A model generated the notes under the pieces. That model searched no databases. It saw only the letters and a program-made list of their open reading frames with translations, and had not been told where the DNA came from. A stretch of 22,452 nucleotides of DNA from Verrucomicrobiota bacterium. Lineage in GTDB: Bacteria > Verrucomicrobiota > Verrucomicrobiia > Limisphaerales > JAHEOI01. Each line of letters begins with the position of its first letter. The first letter of the stretch is position 1. The stretch covers positions 1 to 22,452 of the forward strand of contig JAHEOI010000238.1 of the NCBI GenBank assembly GCA_018610125.1, read 5' to 3'. Made by a program: the position numbers and the translations under genes. This document shows positions 20,679 through 22,452 of this stretch, one piece after another.

Positions 20679-22452
20679 ATGCGTTTACGACTTCGGAAAA
20701 TCCCTATGCAAGCGCGGTTTTTATTATTGGCAGTGGCCGGAGTGCTTTGGAGCTACCACGGCGGCCCGATTTCGGCCAACGGTGCCGGCGAAACAGTCGA
20801 CTTTAACCGGGACGTCCGCCCGATTTTTGTTAACAACTGTTTCAAGTGCCATGGACCGGGCGCTCACAACGCCCAAACCGATTTTCGGCTCTATAAGCGA
20901 GAAAAGGCATTCCTTGATCTCGGAGGCTATAAGGCGATTGTCCCGGGTAAGCCCGAAAAAAGCCGCCTTTATCAGCGAATCACCGCCGAAGATAAGTCGG
21001 AACGGATGCCGCCCCCGGATTCCGGCTCACGATTGCCAAAAGGCCAGATTGAGACAATCCGCCAATGGATCGAGCAGGGAGCCGAGTGGGAAAGGCATTG
21101 GGCGTTTCAGCCGATTGAGCGCCCCGAGCTTCCCGAAGTCGAAAACGAAGCGTGGCCTAAGAACGGGATCGATTACTTTGTGCTGGACCGACTCGAAGAG
21201 GAAGGCCTTTCCCCTTCGAAAGAGGCGGACAAACGGACCTTGATTCGCCGCGCCTCCCTTGACCTTACGGGCCTCCCCGCAAAACCGGATGAAGTCGACG
21301 AATTTCTGGCCGATTCCTCTCCGGATGCCTATGAGAACGTGGTCGATCGATTCTTGGACTCCCCTCACTACGGCGAGCACATGGCTCGATCCTGGCTCGA
21401 TGCCGCGCGCTACGCCGATACTCACGGGATGCATTTCGACAACAAACGCTCGATCTGGCCGTATCGCGATTGGGTAATCGAGGCCTTTAATGAAAACATG
21501 CCCTTTGACAAGTTCACGATCGATCAGCTTGCGGGCGACCTCCGTGAGAACCCGACTCGGGAACAGCTCGTGGCAACCGGGTTCAACCGAGCCAACATCA
21601 CGTCGAACGAAGGGGGCTCCATTCCGAAAGAGCTCTGGACACGCTACACGATCGATCGGACCTCCACCATGGGAACGGCCTGGCTCGGCTTAACCGTCGG
21701 CTGCGCCCAATGCCATAACCATAAATACGATCCCATCAAGCAGAAGGAATTCTATGAGCTCTATTCGTTTTTCTACAACATGGCCGACAAACCACTCGAT
21801 GGGAATGCTTACCTGCCACCCCCGACCTTGCAGCTCCCATCTGACAAACAAGAAAAGCAGCTTCAGGAGTACGACAAGCAGATTGCCGCGGTTCGTGAGC
21901 TGATCGACAAGAAGGTCGCCGCAATCGACTACCAGCCAAGCAAACAGAAAGCCAAGAAAGGCGAGTCAAAAGGCCGTCAAGCATTTGTCTGGATTGACGA
22001 TCAATTGCCGGAAGGAGCAAACGTCAAAAGCGATGGCAACGGGACCGATTGGCACTTTGTCTCCAAGTCGGAAGGCCCGGTCCTGAGCGGCGAGAAGGCA
22101 GTCACCATCACCACCGAGAAACAAGGTCAATTCTATTTCACAGGCGCCAAGCAAAAGCTCCAAGTCGGCAAGGGCGACACCCTCTTTGGCCATGTTCGCA
22201 TTGATCCTGAAAATCCACCCAAAGAGATCCTGCTCCAGTTCAATGACGGCGGTTGGGAACATCGTGCGGCTTGGGGAGAAGACCGGATCGATTATGGCAA
22301 GAAAGGCACGTCGAGCCGCCGTTTGATGGGCGAGCTCCCCGAGGCAGGCAAGTGGATACGACTCGAGATCCCGGTACAAAAAGTCGGCCTTGAGCCCGGA
22401 AGCCAAATTCAAGGATGGGCGTTCACTCAATACGGCGGTACGGTCTCTTGGG
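20679..22452 (+). CDS. PSCyt1/DUF1549 cytochrome-type exported protein, C-terminal part missing
   Basis: The frame is open from an ATG at 20679, immediately preceded by an in-frame stop, to the window end; 591 residues are visible. The N-terminus MRLRLRKIPMQARFLLLAVA is a good signal peptide. A PSCyt1 domain follows, with VDFNRDVRPIF and heme site CFKCH at 54-58. The DUF1549 domain runs from about residue 150 to 370 and contains LDLTGLP, ARYADTHG and a second heme-like motif CAQCH at 342-346, followed by NHKYDP. A coiled, Lys/Gln-rich linker leads into a LamG-like beta domain at about 430-591. A DUF1553 (PSD1) domain would be expected beyond the edge. These large exported proteins are typical of Planctomycetota and Verrucomicrobiota and often accompany sulfatases or sugar catabolism; the reaction is unknown. 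Confidence 0.9.
   Translation, partial: MRLRLRKIPMQARFLLLAVAGVLWSYHGGPISANGAGETVDFNRDVRPIFVNNCFKCHGPGAHNAQTDFRLYKREKAFLDLGGYKAIVPGKPEKSRLYQRITAEDKSERMPPPDSGSRLPKGQIETIRQWIEQGAEWERHWAFQPIERPELPEVENEAWPKNGIDYFVLDRLEEEGLSPSKEADKRTLIRRASLDLTGLPAKPDEVDEFLADSSPDAYENVVDRFLDSPHYGEHMARSWLDAARYADTHGMHFDNKRSIWPYRDWVIEAFNENMPFDKFTIDQLAGDLRENPTREQLVATGFNRANITSNEGGSIPKELWTRYTIDRTSTMGTAWLGLTVGCAQCHNHKYDPIKQKEFYELYSFFYNMADKPLDGNAYLPPPTLQLPSDKQEKQLQEYDKQIAAVRELIDKKVAAIDYQPSKQKAKKGESKGRQAFVWIDDQLPEGANVKSDGNGTDWHFVSKSEGPVLSGEKAVTITTEKQGQFYFTGAKQKLQVGKGDTLFGHVRIDPENPPKEILLQFNDGGWEHRAAWGEDRIDYGKKGTSSRRLMGELPEAGKWIRLEIPVQKVGLEPGSQIQGWAFTQYGGTVSW

Noticed and set aside
20782..21243. A 153-codon plus-strand frame inside the last gene
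   Set aside because: It is out of frame with the strongly supported PSCyt1/DUF1549 reading frame and has no domain.

Overview
The window looks like a chromosomal segment from the Planctomycetota-Verrucomicrobiota (PVC) group, most likely a verrucomicrobial relative. The evidence is the set of gene families: a PSCyt1/DUF1549-type cytochrome protein, a DUF1080 (3-keto-disaccharide hydrolase) domain fused to a ThuA-like domain, a cytochrome c/DUF6797-like/beta-propeller protein, a CE15-like esterase, several secreted proteins with LamG-like domains, and short palindromic repeats between genes. This taxonomic call is inference from family content; no rRNA gene is present. No tRNA, rRNA, CRISPR array or transposase was seen.

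Left edge (1-2019, minus strand). A tight cassette reads leftwards off the window: a flavin-dependent halogenase-like oxidoreductase, a small lipoprotein, and the first 87 residues of an MMPL/RND-type exporter. This trio resembles the edge of a polyene/lipid biosynthetic cluster of the aryl-polyene kind, but the diagnostic ketosynthases would lie outside the window.

2281-8539 (plus strand). Four exported proteins follow in one direction: a CE15-like esterase, a DUF1080-ThuA fusion, an 885-residue cytochrome c/propeller protein, and a cytochrome c lipoprotein. The two middle genes are 8 bp apart. They suggest an extracytoplasmic module for oxidative carbohydrate breakdown, in which sugar-active enzymes and redox carriers are encoded together.

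8647-13940. Mostly housekeeping genes: tRNA m1A58 methyltransferase (minus), a beta-hydroxyacid dehydrogenase (plus), and an HU-like DNA-binding protein with a basic tail (minus). A 742-bp gap with hairpins and one doubtful micro-ORF comes next. After it, a small secreted protein overlaps by 4 bp with a Ycf45/SpoIIIAA-like AAA ATPase that carries a C-terminal R3H domain.

13966-20367. A large exported protein has a calcium-motif/LamG/Fn3 front end and a gingipain (C25)-like core that appears to lack the catalytic cysteine. Then come a small two-helix membrane protein, an SDR oxidoreductase, a Nudix hydrolase, a SpoU-family RNA methyltransferase (minus), and a SAM-dependent methyltransferase with an export signal, which is odd because SAM is cytoplasmic.

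20368-22452. A cluster of palindromic repeats and a good sigma70-like promoter precede a large PSCyt1/DUF1549 protein that runs off the right end.
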